In this document: in pieces, positions 25,786 to 38,075 of the stretch | Layout: every line of letters begins with the position of its first letter | Numbering within the stretch: position 1 is the first letter of the stretch | From: Pseudomonas promysalinigenes | GTDB lineage: Bacteria > Pseudomonadota > Gammaproteobacteria > Pseudomonadales > Pseudomonadaceae | DNA: 64,000 nt | Assembly: GCF_014269025.2 (NCBI RefSeq) | Contig: NZ_CP077094.1 | Coordinates: 2,046,001 to 2,110,000 of the forward strand | Direction of reading: 5' to 3' | Program-made: the position numbers and the translations under genes | Notes under the pieces: generated by a model | Database searches by the model: none | What the model saw: the letters and a program-made list of their open reading frames with translations, nothing else | What the model was told of the DNA's origin: nothing

Positions 25786-26289
25786 TGTAATCACTCCTGT
25801 ACGTCTTTCATGGCGCGGCGTGACGAACATTAGAAACACTGAACGGCGGCCATGCAGGTGGGTAGAACTGTTCGCTGATACCGAGTGTAGACAGCGGCGC
25901 GACTTTGGTAAACCTCAAACTTTTCATAAGTAACTTGGAACTTTCTATGTTTTGCACGCGGTGACCGAGTCTTAACAAGATGACGATTCCTCGCGCGCTG
26001 GCCCTGGGTGCAAAGGCGTGATCTCGGGTATTCGAGGGTTCTTTCAGACAAAGGTCGATCAATGTTGGTTTTCTATGCGCAGGCGCAACGTTCGTGCGTG
26101 AGTGGCCATTTTGCAGCGTACTTGTGAATCTTGTCTTGACTGCAGTTTCGGATATCCATGGCCTGCGCCGCCTTTAGCGGTTGTGTGCCGGTAGCCATGT
26201 CAACGCTGCCGCTATTCGTCAACAGATAGGCGTCAAGGTCGTAGTCGGCTATAAATCTCCCTATAGTTATTCAAGGGCCGCACGGTGCC
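25786..26289. other. 504-bp non-coding region between turB-like gene and cobF
   Basis: I find no credible gene here. The segment 25900-25960 is clearly more AT-rich than its surroundings and would suit binding by the neighbouring MvaT-type protein. CTATA (26250-26254) and TATAG (26262-26266) form an inverted repeat just before cobF, and TATAGT at 26262-26267 could be a -10 element. I see no B12-box-like riboswitch core. Confidence 0.5.
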
Positions 26290-27039
26290 ATGAAAGAATT
26301 GCTGCTTATCGGTATTGGTCCGGGCGATCCTCGGCAGGTCACCCTGGAAGCTGTCGAGGCTCTGGGCAGGGCAACGGTGTTCTTCGTTCACGACAAGGGG
26401 CCTGCCAAACAAGCGCTGGTTACCCTTCGCAAGGCATTGCTCGATCGCTATCGGCCCAAGGGTGGCTATCGTCTGATGCAACTTGCTGACCCATCACGTG
26501 ATGGGCAAGCTGTGGATTACCAGCGCGCAGTGCACGATTGGCACCGCCAGCGTGCCGCACTGTACGCACGGCTGATCAACCAAGAAATGGGTGAAGAGGA
26601 TATCGGCGCCTTTTTGCTGTGGGGTGAGCCCAGCCTTTATGACAGCACTCTGCGCATTCTGAACTTGGTTCGCGAATGCGGCGTGGCGTTGCGCTTACAG
26701 GTGATCCCTGGCATCAGTAGTGTCCAAGCGCTGGCCGCCAAGCATCAAGTTTCACTCAACCGTGTCGGCGAACCGCTGATGATTCTGCCAGGGCGCCGGC
26801 TCGCCGAACTGACGCGGGTGGACAACGTGGTTGTTATGCTCGATGGGCAGTGCGAGTTCGCAAATATTGAGGATCCAGCGCTGATGATCTACTGGGGCGC
26901 GTACCTTGGCACTGAAGACGAAGTGATGATTGCCGGGCCCCTGCACGTGGTGAAGTCGCAGATACTTGAAGTGCGCGAACGGGAGCGGTTGCGCAAAGGC
27001 TGGATCATGGATACCTATCTATTGCGCCGGGAACTCTAG
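26290..27039 (+). CDS. cobF: Precorrin-6A synthase (deacetylating)
   Basis: A 249-aa SAM-dependent methyltransferase of the aerobic cobalamin pathway. It methylates precorrin-5 at C1 with loss of acetate. The family glycine-rich loop IGIGPGDPRQVT is at residues 7-18, and VIPGISSVQALAA is the second SAM-contact region. It is isolated from other cob genes in this window. The neighbouring gap shows no cobalamin riboswitch. Confidence 0.92.
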   Translation: MKELLLIGIGPGDPRQVTLEAVEALGRATVFFVHDKGPAKQALVTLRKALLDRYRPKGGYRLMQLADPSRDGQAVDYQRAVHDWHRQRAALYARLINQEMGEEDIGAFLLWGEPSLYDSTLRILNLVRECGVALRLQVIPGISSVQALAAKHQVSLNRVGEPLMILPGRRLAELTRVDNVVVMLDGQCEFANIEDPALMIYWGAYLGTEDEVMIAGPLHVVKSQILEVRERERLRKGWIMDTYLLRREL

Positions 27040-27073
27040 CGCTGTTCACCGGCACTGGCGCTTACTGGGGCGT

Positions 27074-27424
27074 TCAGCGTGGCCCCAAGATGCTCACCAC
27101 CTTGTCACGCAGCAGATCGATGCTGAACGGCTTGCCGATCATATGCATGCCTTCGGGAATATCGAAGCTCTCGGCATATCCGCTGGCGAACAGCACCGGC
27201 AGTAGTGGACGCAACTTGCGTGCCTCGCCCGCTAGTACTTCACCGCTCATGTCCGGCAAGCCGACATCGGTCACCAGCAGAGCCAAAGGCTGGTTGGCAT
27301 CGGCGATGATTTTCAGCGCCGCCGTGGCATTATCGGCTTCAAGGGTGCTGTAGCCCAAATCGTCGAGCACTTCGACCATCAGCATACGTACGATGTCGTC
27401 GTCTTCGACTACCAGAAGGTGCAT
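27074..27424 (-). CDS. Single-domain response regulator (CheY-like)
   Basis: A 116-aa receiver with acidic pocket EDD at 7-9, phospho-acceptor Asp53 in VTDVGLPDMSG, and Lys in IGKPF. The SGYAE segment in place of the usual Thr/Ser switch region is typical of receivers paired with hybrid kinases. It lies on the opposite strand, 224 bp before the large hybrid kinase, and may be part of the same phosphorelay. Confidence 0.9.
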   Translation of the reverse strand: MHLLVVEDDDIVRMLMVEVLDDLGYSTLEADNATAALKIIADANQPLALLVTDVGLPDMSGEVLAGEARKLRPLLPVLFASGYAESFDIPEGMHMIGKPFSIDLLRDKVVSILGPR

Positions 27425-27648
27425 GGGGGGATTCCTATAATGAAAGGCATGTCTCTACTCTGTGCGCCAGGCAGCCACAGAAGTTCCCGAGAATAGCGAT
27501 TGTGACATTTAGATGGAACGATTCGAACACGTCGCCTTCAAATACTGGCTAAATGCCCTGCCGGCGGCGCTTGTGCGCGTTAAACTCGCCGGCTACGTGG
27601 TGAGCGCTACGGTAGGCGAGCACCGGCAGTAGCCGCCACAATCTATCC

Positions 27649-31142
<3,494 letters not shown>

Positions 31143-31146
<4 letters not shown>

Positions 31147-31964
31147 CTAGCGAACGCAACACCGACATCGAGATCAGGCTGCTGATCGAGGCGATCTACC
31201 TCAAGTACAGCTACGATTTTCGCAACTACTCTGGCGCCTCCATCAAGCGTCGGATTCTTCATGCATTGCGCCAGTTCGACTGCCTCACGGTATCGGCGCT
31301 GCAGGAGCGGGTACTGCACGACTCCGGTGTTTTCATGCAGTTGCTGCAATATCTCACCATCCCGGTCAGCGAAATGTTCCGCGACCCGAGCCACTTCCTG
31401 GCACTGCGCCAGGAAGTAGTACCGCTGCTGCGCACCTGGCCGTCGATCAAAGTGTGGATCGCCGGCTGCAGTACAGGCGAAGAGGTCTATTCGATGGCCA
31501 TCCTGCTGCGCGAAGAGGGCCTGCTGGAGCGCACCATCATTTACGCAACCGACATCAACCCGCATTCTTTGGACCGCGCCAAGCAAGGCATCTACTCGAT
31601 GCAGAGCATGCGCGAGTACGAAGAAAACTACCGCCTGGCGGGAGGGCGCCGTGATTTTGCCGAGTACTACACGGCCGCTTACGGCAACGCCATCATGGAC
31701 GGCAGCCTGCGCGAGAATGTGACCTTCGCGGACCATAGCCTGGCCACCGACAGTGTGTTTTCCGAAACCCAGTTGGTGTCGTGTCGCAACGTGCTGATCT
31801 ACTTCAACAAGACTTTGCAGGACCGCGCCTTCGGGCTGTTTCACGAATCCTTGTGCCACCGCGGTTTTTTGGTATTGGGAAGCAAGGAGTCGGTAGACTT
31901 TTCGGCTTATAGCGAGTGTTTCGAGCCGTTGGTCAAGCCAGAACGGATCTACCGCAAATCATGA
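31143..31964 (+). CDS. CheR-type protein-glutamate methyltransferase, TTG start
   Basis: A 273-aa CheR: N-terminal helical domain (about 1-85), then a SAM-binding domain with WIAGCSTGEEVYSMA and the CRNVLIYF motif. It methylates glutamates in sensor proteins using SAM. The start is TTG 31143, which overlaps the kinase TGA (TTGA) and has TGGAGCG 4-9 bases upstream; an ATG further back lies deep in the kinase gene with no signal. There is no CheA, CheW or chemoreceptor nearby, so the substrate may be the hybrid kinase itself (inference). Confidence 0.92.
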
Positions 31965-32536
31965 AGGGCGTAGAAGCGGTGGTGATCGGTGCCTCGGCAG
32001 GTGGCGTTGCTGCCCTGTTTACGGTGCTCGGTGGCTTGCCCGCCGATTTCGACATACCGGTGTTGTGCGTGCTGCACCTGCCAGACGACCGTCACAGCCA
32101 GCTGGCCGAGGTGCTGCAGCGGCGCTTGCTGCGGCCGGTGCTCCAGGCGTGCGACAAGCAAGCAATTGCTCCGGGGCTGATCTATGTGGCCGGGCCGGGC
32201 TATCATTTGTCGGTGGAAGCCGACCTTACCCTGTCGCTGAGCCAGGAAGATCCAGTGCATTTTTCCCGTCCGGCGATCGACTTCCTTTTCACCTCGGCCG
32301 CTGACGTGTTTGGCCGTGGCTTGCTCGGTGTGTTGCTGACCGGGGCAAACCAGGACGGCGCTCAAGGGCTCGCGTACATCAAGAACAGCGGCGGCCGGAC
32401 CATTGTCCAGGACCCTCGTGACGCACAGGTTGCGTTGATGCCGGAGGCCGCATTGGCCCTGCATACGCCCGACCTCATTCTTTCTCTGAGCGGTATCGCA
32501 CAGTTGCTCGCTACCCTGGAAACCAGCGCATGCTAA
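31961..32536 (+). CDS. CheB-type methylesterase without receiver domain
   Basis: A 191-aa catalytic CheB domain with Ser12 in IGASAGG, His39 in LHLPDD and Asp132 in LTGANQDGA, the full triad. Chemotaxis CheB normally has a receiver in front; this one lacks it, so its activity is not set by its own phosphorylation. ATG 31961 overlaps the CheR stop by four bases. It presumably reverses CheR methylation. Confidence 0.93.
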   Translation: MKGVEAVVIGASAGGVAALFTVLGGLPADFDIPVLCVLHLPDDRHSQLAEVLQRRLLRPVLQACDKQAIAPGLIYVAGPGYHLSVEADLTLSLSQEDPVHFSRPAIDFLFTSAADVFGRGLLGVLLTGANQDGAQGLAYIKNSGGRTIVQDPRDAQVALMPEAALALHTPDLILSLSGIAQLLATLETSAC

Positions 32537-33756
32537 GCCACACCACTGCCAAACTGCTGATCGTCGACGACCTGCCGGAGAATCTGCTGGCACTCGCCGC
32601 CCTCATCCATGGCGATGACCGCGAAGTGCATGAGGCGCAATCGGCGGACGCAGCGTTGACGCTGTTGCTCGAGCACGAATTCGCCCTGGCCATTCTCGAT
32701 GTGCAGATGCCTGGCATGAACGGCTTCGAACTGGCCGAACTGATGCGCGGCACGGAAAAGACCCGCAACATCCCTATCGTGTTCGTTTCTGCGGCGGGGC
32801 GTGAAATGAACTACGCCTTCAAAGGTTACGAAAGCGGCGCCGTGGACTTCCTGCACAAGCCCCTGGACACCCAGGCAGTTAAAAGCAAGGTGTCGGTGTT
32901 CGTCGATTTGTATCGCCAGCGCAAGGTTCTCGATCGTCAGTTGCAGGCGATCGAGCGCAGCCGCCAGGAGCAGGCACTGCTGCTGGACCAGTTGCAAGTG
33001 GCGCGGGGCGAGCTTGAGCATGCAGTGCGCATGCGTGACGACTTCATGTCCATCGTCGCCCATGAAGTGCGTACCCCGCTCAACGGCCTGATACTGGAAA
33101 CCCAGCTGCGCAAGATGCACCTGGCGCGTGGCAATCACGCCGCCTTCAGCCCCGAGAAACTGAAGGCCATGGTCGAGCGTGACGAGCGCCAGATCAACAG
33201 CCTGATTCGCCTGATCGAGGACATGCTCGACGTTTCGCGAATTCGCACCGGCAAGCTGTCGCTGCGCCCCAAGGCGTTCGATCTCGGTCAATTGGTACGC
33301 GCCCTGGTGGAAAACTTCGAGGCGCAGGCGACGGCGCTGGGTACGCACATCGAATTGCAGGCCTGTGAGGCCCTGCAGGGTGAGTGGGATGAGTTTCGCA
33401 TTGAGCAAGTGCTGGCCAATCTGTTGTCCAACGCGCTGCGTTATGGCAACCGTAAGCCAGTGCGGGTGAGGGTGTTCGAGCAAGCGGGTCTAGCTTGGGT
33501 GCAGGTCCAGGACCAAGGCATCGGCATCAGCGCGGTGAACCAGCAGCGGATCTTCCAGCAGTTCGAGCGTGTGGCCAGTCAACAGTCCAGCGCTGGGCTG
33601 GGGCTGGGGTTGTACATTTCCGAACAAATCGTCCATGCCCATGGGGGGCGCATTCAGGTGCAAAGTGAGGAGGGCAAAGGTGCCACCTTCACTCTGCAAC
33701 TACCCCTGGCAGGTGAAATAGAGCAAAACGACCAGCTGCGGGCAACCTCTGCGTGA
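32530..33756 (+). CDS. Receiver-histidine kinase
   Basis: A 408-aa soluble protein: receiver at 1-125 with Asp57 in ILDVQMPGMNG, a coiled linker (130-168), dimerisation domain with His178 in VAHEVRTPLN, and ATPase domain with DQGIGI and GLGLGLYIS. It has no membrane segments, so its input must be phosphotransfer to Asp57, probably from the large hybrid kinase. It overlaps the end of cheB by 7 bases. Confidence 0.93.
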   Translation: MLSHTTAKLLIVDDLPENLLALAALIHGDDREVHEAQSADAALTLLLEHEFALAILDVQMPGMNGFELAELMRGTEKTRNIPIVFVSAAGREMNYAFKGYESGAVDFLHKPLDTQAVKSKVSVFVDLYRQRKVLDRQLQAIERSRQEQALLLDQLQVARGELEHAVRMRDDFMSIVAHEVRTPLNGLILETQLRKMHLARGNHAAFSPEKLKAMVERDERQINSLIRLIEDMLDVSRIRTGKLSLRPKAFDLGQLVRALVENFEAQATALGTHIELQACEALQGEWDEFRIEQVLANLLSNALRYGNRKPVRVRVFEQAGLAWVQVQDQGIGISAVNQQRIFQQFERVASQQSSAGLGLGLYISEQIVHAHGGRIQVQSEEGKGATFTLQLPLAGEIEQNDQLRATSA

Positions 33757-33800
33757 GCTTGGGGTCTGATGGCCAACTGTATGAATTCGAAGGCGTTACC

Positions 33801-34178
33801 ATGAGTGAAGATGCACAAGATGTAGTCCTGATAGTCGAGGACGAACCGGCGATCCGCATGATGCTGAGCGATTACTTGGCAGGTGAGGGGTATCACGTGC
33901 TGGAGGCCGAAGATGGTGAACAGGCGTTCGCCATCCTGGCGAGCAAACCGCACCTTGATTTGATGGTGACCGACTTCCGCTTGCCAGGGGGGATCTCCGG
34001 GGTTGAGATTGCCGAGCCGGCGTTGAAGCTGCGCCCGGACCTCAAGGTGATATTCATCAGTGGCTACCCGGCCGAAATCCTGGAGTCCGGCAGCCCTATC
34101 GCGCGCAAGGCGCCAATTCTGGCCAAGCCGTTCAACCTCGATACTCTGCGAGCCCAGATCCAGGCCGAGTTGCGTTAA
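33801..34178 (+). CDS. Single-domain response regulator
   Basis: A 125-aa receiver with Asp58 in VTDFRLPGG, the SGYPAE segment and Lys in LAKPF. It has no output domain, so it probably acts by protein contact or as a phosphate sink. ATG 33801 was chosen (GAAGGCG upstream); GTG 33753, which overlaps the kinase stop, is an alternative. It is last in the five-gene signalling operon. Confidence 0.9.
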   Translation: MSEDAQDVVLIVEDEPAIRMMLSDYLAGEGYHVLEAEDGEQAFAILASKPHLDLMVTDFRLPGGISGVEIAEPALKLRPDLKVIFISGYPAEILESGSPIARKAPILAKPFNLDTLRAQIQAELR

Positions 34179-34224
34179 GCGCCTGGCCGGCTCACGAGGG
34201 CAACTGCGATAACGCCTGAACAGC

Positions 34225-34803
34225 TTAGCGCAGGGTCCTTTCGATGCCGCCCAGCAACAGGCTTTCCATCAACCCGAGGCCCTGTTGTTCCGGCAGTCTT
34301 TTGAGCATTGCAGGCAACTGGTTGAGCAGGTTTGCAACGACATGCGCCGCTGCCATGCGCGCGTCGCCCTGCAGGCTGGCCTGGGGCGCGATCATGCTCA
34401 GCAACCTTGCCTCGTAGCGCTCGCGCAATAAAGCCAGCTGCATCTGCTGCTGCTCGCTCAAGCAGCATATGTCGCGCTCGGCCAGGCGAAACTGCAATGG
34501 CCGTTCTGCGTGCAACTGCCAATGAGCGGCGATCAGGCAACTCAATGCAGACTCACCACGGGCCATGGCCCTTCGACCTTGCTCCAGGGTCGCCTGCAGT
34601 TCTTCGTACAGTTCCTCGATCAGGTCGTACAGCAGGTCCTGCTTGCTGGGGAAGTGGTGATACAGCGAGCCTGCGGTCAGGCCGATATGCGCTGCCAGCT
34701 CGCGCATGCTGACCTGGCCAAAGCCTTTTTCAGCGAACAGCGCCATGGCCCGGTCGCGACGTTCTTCGAAATCGACACAGCGCGTGGCAGTGACCGGGGG
34801 CAT
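34225..34803 (-). CDS. TetR family transcriptional regulator
   Basis: A 192-aa regulator with the TetR HTH at about residues 28-52 (SMRELAAHIGLTAGSLYHHFPSKQDLL). The C-terminal ligand domain includes a Cys-Cys pair (DICCLSEQQQ). It starts 12 bases after hbd and GGAG precedes the ATG, so it is the third gene of bktB-hbd-tetR and probably represses that operon in response to an acyl-CoA or fatty acid (inference). Confidence 0.92.
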   Translation of the reverse strand: MPPVTATRCVDFEERRDRAMALFAEKGFGQVSMRELAAHIGLTAGSLYHHFPSKQDLLYDLIEELYEELQATLEQGRRAMARGESALSCLIAAHWQLHAERPLQFRLAERDICCLSEQQQMQLALLRERYEARLLSMIAPQASLQGDARMAAAHVVANLLNQLPAMLKRLPEQQGLGLMESLLLGGIERTLR

Positions 34804-34815
34804 GGTGCGTGCTCC

Positions 34816-35664
34816 TCAGTAAGTGAAGAAACCACGGCCGCTCTTGCGCCCCAGCCATCCGGCCGCGACCATTTCCTTGAGCAGTGGAGCGGGGCGATAT
34901 TTGCTGTCGTTGAAGCCTTCGTGAAAAGCCTCCATGATCGCCAGCAGCGTATCCAGGCCGATCAGGTCGGCCAGGGCCAGTGGCCCGATCGGCTGATTGC
35001 AGCCCAGGCGCATGCCGGTGTCGATGTCCTCGGCGCTGGCCAGGCCTTCCTGTCGGACGAAGATCGCTTCGTTGATCATTGGCACCAGAATGCGGTTGAC
35101 TACAAAACCTGGGCGGTTGCCAGCGGTTATCGGGGTCTTGCCGAGCTTCTCGGTAACCAACAGGGCTTGGGCGTAGGTGCTGTCTGTGGTCTGCAGACCT
35201 CGAATGATCTCGACCAGGGCCATCATCGGCACCGGGTTGAAAAAGTGCACGCCAATGAAGCGTTGGGGGTGTTCGATGCTGGCGGCCAACTGGGTGACCG
35301 ACAGCGACGAGGTGTTGGTGGCGATCAGGCAGTCGGACGCCACATTGGCGGCCACCTGCTGAAGGATGCGCTGCTTGAGCTGAAGGTTTTCGGTCGCAGC
35401 CTCGATCACCAGTTGCGCGGCACCCAGTTGTGAGTAGTCGGTGCTGGTGCGGATGCGCGCCTTTGCCGCCTCGGCGTGCTCGGCGCTGAGGGTGGCCTTG
35501 CTCACCTGACGCCCCAGGTTTTTGCTCAAGGTACTCATGCCGCGCTCCAGCGCGGCGTCGGAAACATCCACCAGCAGCACTTCGTAGCCAGCTACCGCAC
35601 ACACTTGTGCAATACCGTTGCCCATGGTGCCGGCGCCGATGACGGCAATGTGTTCAATCGTCAT
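34816..35664 (-). CDS. hbd: 3-hydroxybutyryl-CoA dehydrogenase
   Basis: A 282-aa 3-hydroxyacyl-CoA dehydrogenase. The NAD-binding motif GAGTMG is at 9-14; catalytic His is in VHFFNPVP and the later NRPGFVVNR segment matches the family. It interconverts 3-hydroxyacyl-CoA and acetoacyl-CoA. It follows bktB by 10 bases, so the two catalyse consecutive beta-oxidation-like steps on short chains. The start has GAGGGG upstream. Confidence 0.93.
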   Translation of the reverse strand: MTIEHIAVIGAGTMGNGIAQVCAVAGYEVLLVDVSDAALERGMSTLSKNLGRQVSKATLSAEHAEAAKARIRTSTDYSQLGAAQLVIEAATENLQLKQRILQQVAANVASDCLIATNTSSLSVTQLAASIEHPQRFIGVHFFNPVPMMALVEIIRGLQTTDSTYAQALLVTEKLGKTPITAGNRPGFVVNRILVPMINEAIFVRQEGLASAEDIDTGMRLGCNQPIGPLALADLIGLDTLLAIMEAFHEGFNDSKYRPAPLLKEMVAAGWLGRKSGRGFFTY

Positions 35665-35674
35665 GCTCACCCCC

Positions 35675-36859
35675 TCAGACGCGCTCGAAGACCACGGCGA
35701 TGCCTTGGCCACCGCCGATGCACATGGTGGCCAGTGCATAGCGACCTTGAATGCGTTGTAGCTCGTGGATGGCCTTGGTCGCGATGATCGCGCCAGTGGC
35801 ACCGACTGGGTGGCCAAGGGAAATACCTGAGCCGTTGGGGTTGACCTTGTCCGGATCGAAGCCAAGCTCGCGGGCGACGGCGCAGGCTTGGGCGGCGAAC
35901 GCTTCGTTGGACTCGATAACGTCCAGGTCACCGACGCTCAAACCGGCTTTCTCCAGCACCTTGCGCGTCGCTGGGATCGGGCCCAGGCCCATCAGCTCTG
36001 GCTCGACGCCGGCGTGGGCATAGGCCACCAACCGCGCCAGGGGTTTAAGGCCCAGGCGGCGCACGGCGTCGCCAGTGGCAAGCACCAGGCCAGCGGCGCC
36101 ATCGTTGATGCCGCTGGCGTTGCCGGCGGTGACAGTGCCGTCTTTCTTGAACACGGTCTTCATACCGGCCAACTGCTCAGCGGTGACCTCGGCTCGTACG
36201 TGCTCATCGACAGCGAATTGTACAGTGCCTTTACGGGTTTTCAGCTCCAGCGGCACGATCTGGCTGTCGAAGCGGCCTTCTGCCTGGGCGCGGGCGGCGC
36301 GGCGCTGGCTGGTCAAGGCCAGCTCGTCCTGCATCTGGCGAGTGATGCCTTGCTGGGCTGCGACGTTTTCTGCGGTGATGCCCATGTGGAAATGCTCGAA
36401 CGGATCCTGCAGCACGCCAACGGTGTAGTCGATGCCTTGCAGGTCGCCCATGCGTGCCCCCCAGCGCGCTTGCGGCAGCATATATGGGCCACGGCTCATG
36501 GATTCGGCACCGGCGGCCAGCGCTACGTCGGCATCCCCAAGCAGCAGGCACTGCGCCGCCGAAACGATGGCTTGCAACCCGGAACCACAGAGGCGGTTGA
36601 CATTGAATGCCGGCGTTTCCTTGGGTATACCGGCGTTCATCGCTGCCACCCGCGACAGATAGGCGTCGCGAGGTTCCGTGGGAATGACATTGGCCATTAC
36701 CACATGGCCGATCTGCTCGGCGGCCACGCCCGAACGCTCAATGGCGGCGCGGGTTACGGCGGTGGCCAGCTCGGCCAACGGCAGGTCCTTGAGGCTACCA
36801 CCGAAACCGCCGATGGCGGTTCGCACGGCACTGACGACGTAGATTTCTGCGCTACTCAT
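35675..36859 (-). CDS. bktB: Acetyl-CoA C-acyltransferase (beta-ketothiolase)
   Basis: A 394-aa thiolase. Catalytic Cys91 is in NRLCGSGLQA, the catalytic His in GHPVGATGA, and the second Cys in CIGGGQG. It cleaves or forms acetoacyl-CoA and, with hbd, handles short-chain hydroxyacids. First gene of the operon, divergent from an AraC regulator 169 bp away. The bktB versus atoB naming is by resemblance only. Confidence 0.92.
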   Translation of the reverse strand: MSSAEIYVVSAVRTAIGGFGGSLKDLPLAELATAVTRAAIERSGVAAEQIGHVVMANVIPTEPRDAYLSRVAAMNAGIPKETPAFNVNRLCGSGLQAIVSAAQCLLLGDADVALAAGAESMSRGPYMLPQARWGARMGDLQGIDYTVGVLQDPFEHFHMGITAENVAAQQGITRQMQDELALTSQRRAARAQAEGRFDSQIVPLELKTRKGTVQFAVDEHVRAEVTAEQLAGMKTVFKKDGTVTAGNASGINDGAAGLVLATGDAVRRLGLKPLARLVAYAHAGVEPELMGLGPIPATRKVLEKAGLSVGDLDVIESNEAFAAQACAVARELGFDPDKVNPNGSGISLGHPVGATGAIIATKAIHELQRIQGRYALATMCIGGGQGIAVVFERV

Positions 36860-37028
36860 AGAAGCTCCGATTGCGAAGGCATGGCGGGGGTGGGCCAGGC
36901 TCTGCGAGAATGGCCGGCGGCCCCCGAGGTGGGTCCGAGTCTAGGCAAAGGCTGCGTCGCGGCCTATGCCGGATCTGTTCAGTCAACCTGGCATTTTTTG
37001 CCACTCAGCATAGACAGGGAATTGCGCG

Positions 37029-38075
37029 ATGCGCGATAGCGATACGGTCGCGGTGTATTTTCTCAATGCCATGCTGCACGCCTTGCGCGACCAACCTGAA
37101 CTGCTCCAGGCCCGCCTGCGGGATGTGGGCATCGACCCTGCCGTGCTTGGCCAGCCACAAGGGCGGGTGCCGGCCAAGGCTTTCGCTCGCCTGTGGTTGG
37201 AAATGATCGAGCTGCTGGGCGACGAGTTCTTTCGCTTAGATAGCCACGGCATGCCGCTGGGCAGCTTTGCCCTGATCTGCCGTGGTTTAATTCATGAGCC
37301 GAACCTGGAAAAGGCCTTGCGCCAGTGCATAAGCGGCTTTGCCCTGTTCCTTCGCGACCTGCGTGGCAGCCTGACGCTGCGCGCAGGGCGCGCGGTGATC
37401 AGCGTGCAGTCGCAGATCACCGACCCGCTGACCCGGGTGTACGCCGAGGAAACCTATCTGGTGCTGGTGATCGGGCTGTTGTGCTGGCTGGCCGGGCGGC
37501 GCATCAGCATCGACCGCACCGAGCTGGCAGTGGCGCGCCCGCCCCAGGACGATGACGCGCTGCTGTGGGGGCCGGACCTTCGCCTGGGCAGTGGGCGCAC
37601 CGAGGTCGAGTTCGACAGTGCATGGCTGCGCTTACCCGTGATACAAGACCTGCCAGCATTGAAGACCTTCTTGCGCAGTGCGCCACAAGGCCTGGTCATT
37701 CGTTTTCGCAATAACAGTGGCCTGGTAGCCAAGGTCTACCGGCACTTGCGCGCCCGGCACTACGGGCAATGGCCGACATTGGCAGTCATGGCCGAGCAGC
37801 AAGGGGTCAGTGCCAGCACCTTTCGCCGCCAGCTCGAGCGAGAAGGGCGCTCCTATCAGCAGATCAAGGATGAAGTGCGCCGCGCAATGGCTTTCGAGCG
37901 CCTGCGCGACGGTACGCTGAGCATCGCTGAAATTGCCGAGCAGGCAGGTTTTCAGGAGCCCAGCGCGTTCCACCGAGCGTTCAAGAAGTGGACCGGGTAC
38001 AGTCCCGGCAGTTACCGGACCCGTTTGGCAGGGGCTGCTGAGCTCAGTCCTGCAGGTCTGCTGCCAACATCTTGA
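37029..38075 (+). CDS. AraC family regulator, probable activator of bktB-hbd
   Basis: A 348-aa regulator of the OruR/ArgR-like branch: a large N-terminal ligand domain (about 20-210) and two C-terminal HTH motifs (about 245-340, TLAVMAEQQGVSASTFRRQLE and SIAEIAEQAGFQEPSAFHRAFKKWTG, split here by the linker helix). It is divergent from bktB. Its last 32 bases overlap the 3' end of the convergent catalase gene. Confidence 0.92.
   Translation: MRDSDTVAVYFLNAMLHALRDQPELLQARLRDVGIDPAVLGQPQGRVPAKAFARLWLEMIELLGDEFFRLDSHGMPLGSFALICRGLIHEPNLEKALRQCISGFALFLRDLRGSLTLRAGRAVISVQSQITDPLTRVYAEETYLVLVIGLLCWLAGRRISIDRTELAVARPPQDDDALLWGPDLRLGSGRTEVEFDSAWLRLPVIQDLPALKTFLRSAPQGLVIRFRNNSGLVAKVYRHLRARHYGQWPTLAVMAEQQGVSASTFRRQLEREGRSYQQIKDEVRRAMAFERLRDGTLSIAEIAEQAGFQEPSAFHRAFKKWTGYSPGSYRTRLAGAAELSPAGLLPTS

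Noticed and set aside
26100..26289. Cobalamin riboswitch before cobF
   Set aside because: No B12-box-like conserved core or matching helices were found.
27513..27632. 39-codon open frame upstream of the hybrid kinase
   Set aside because: No ribosome-binding site, no recognisable feature; probably part of the kinase promoter region.
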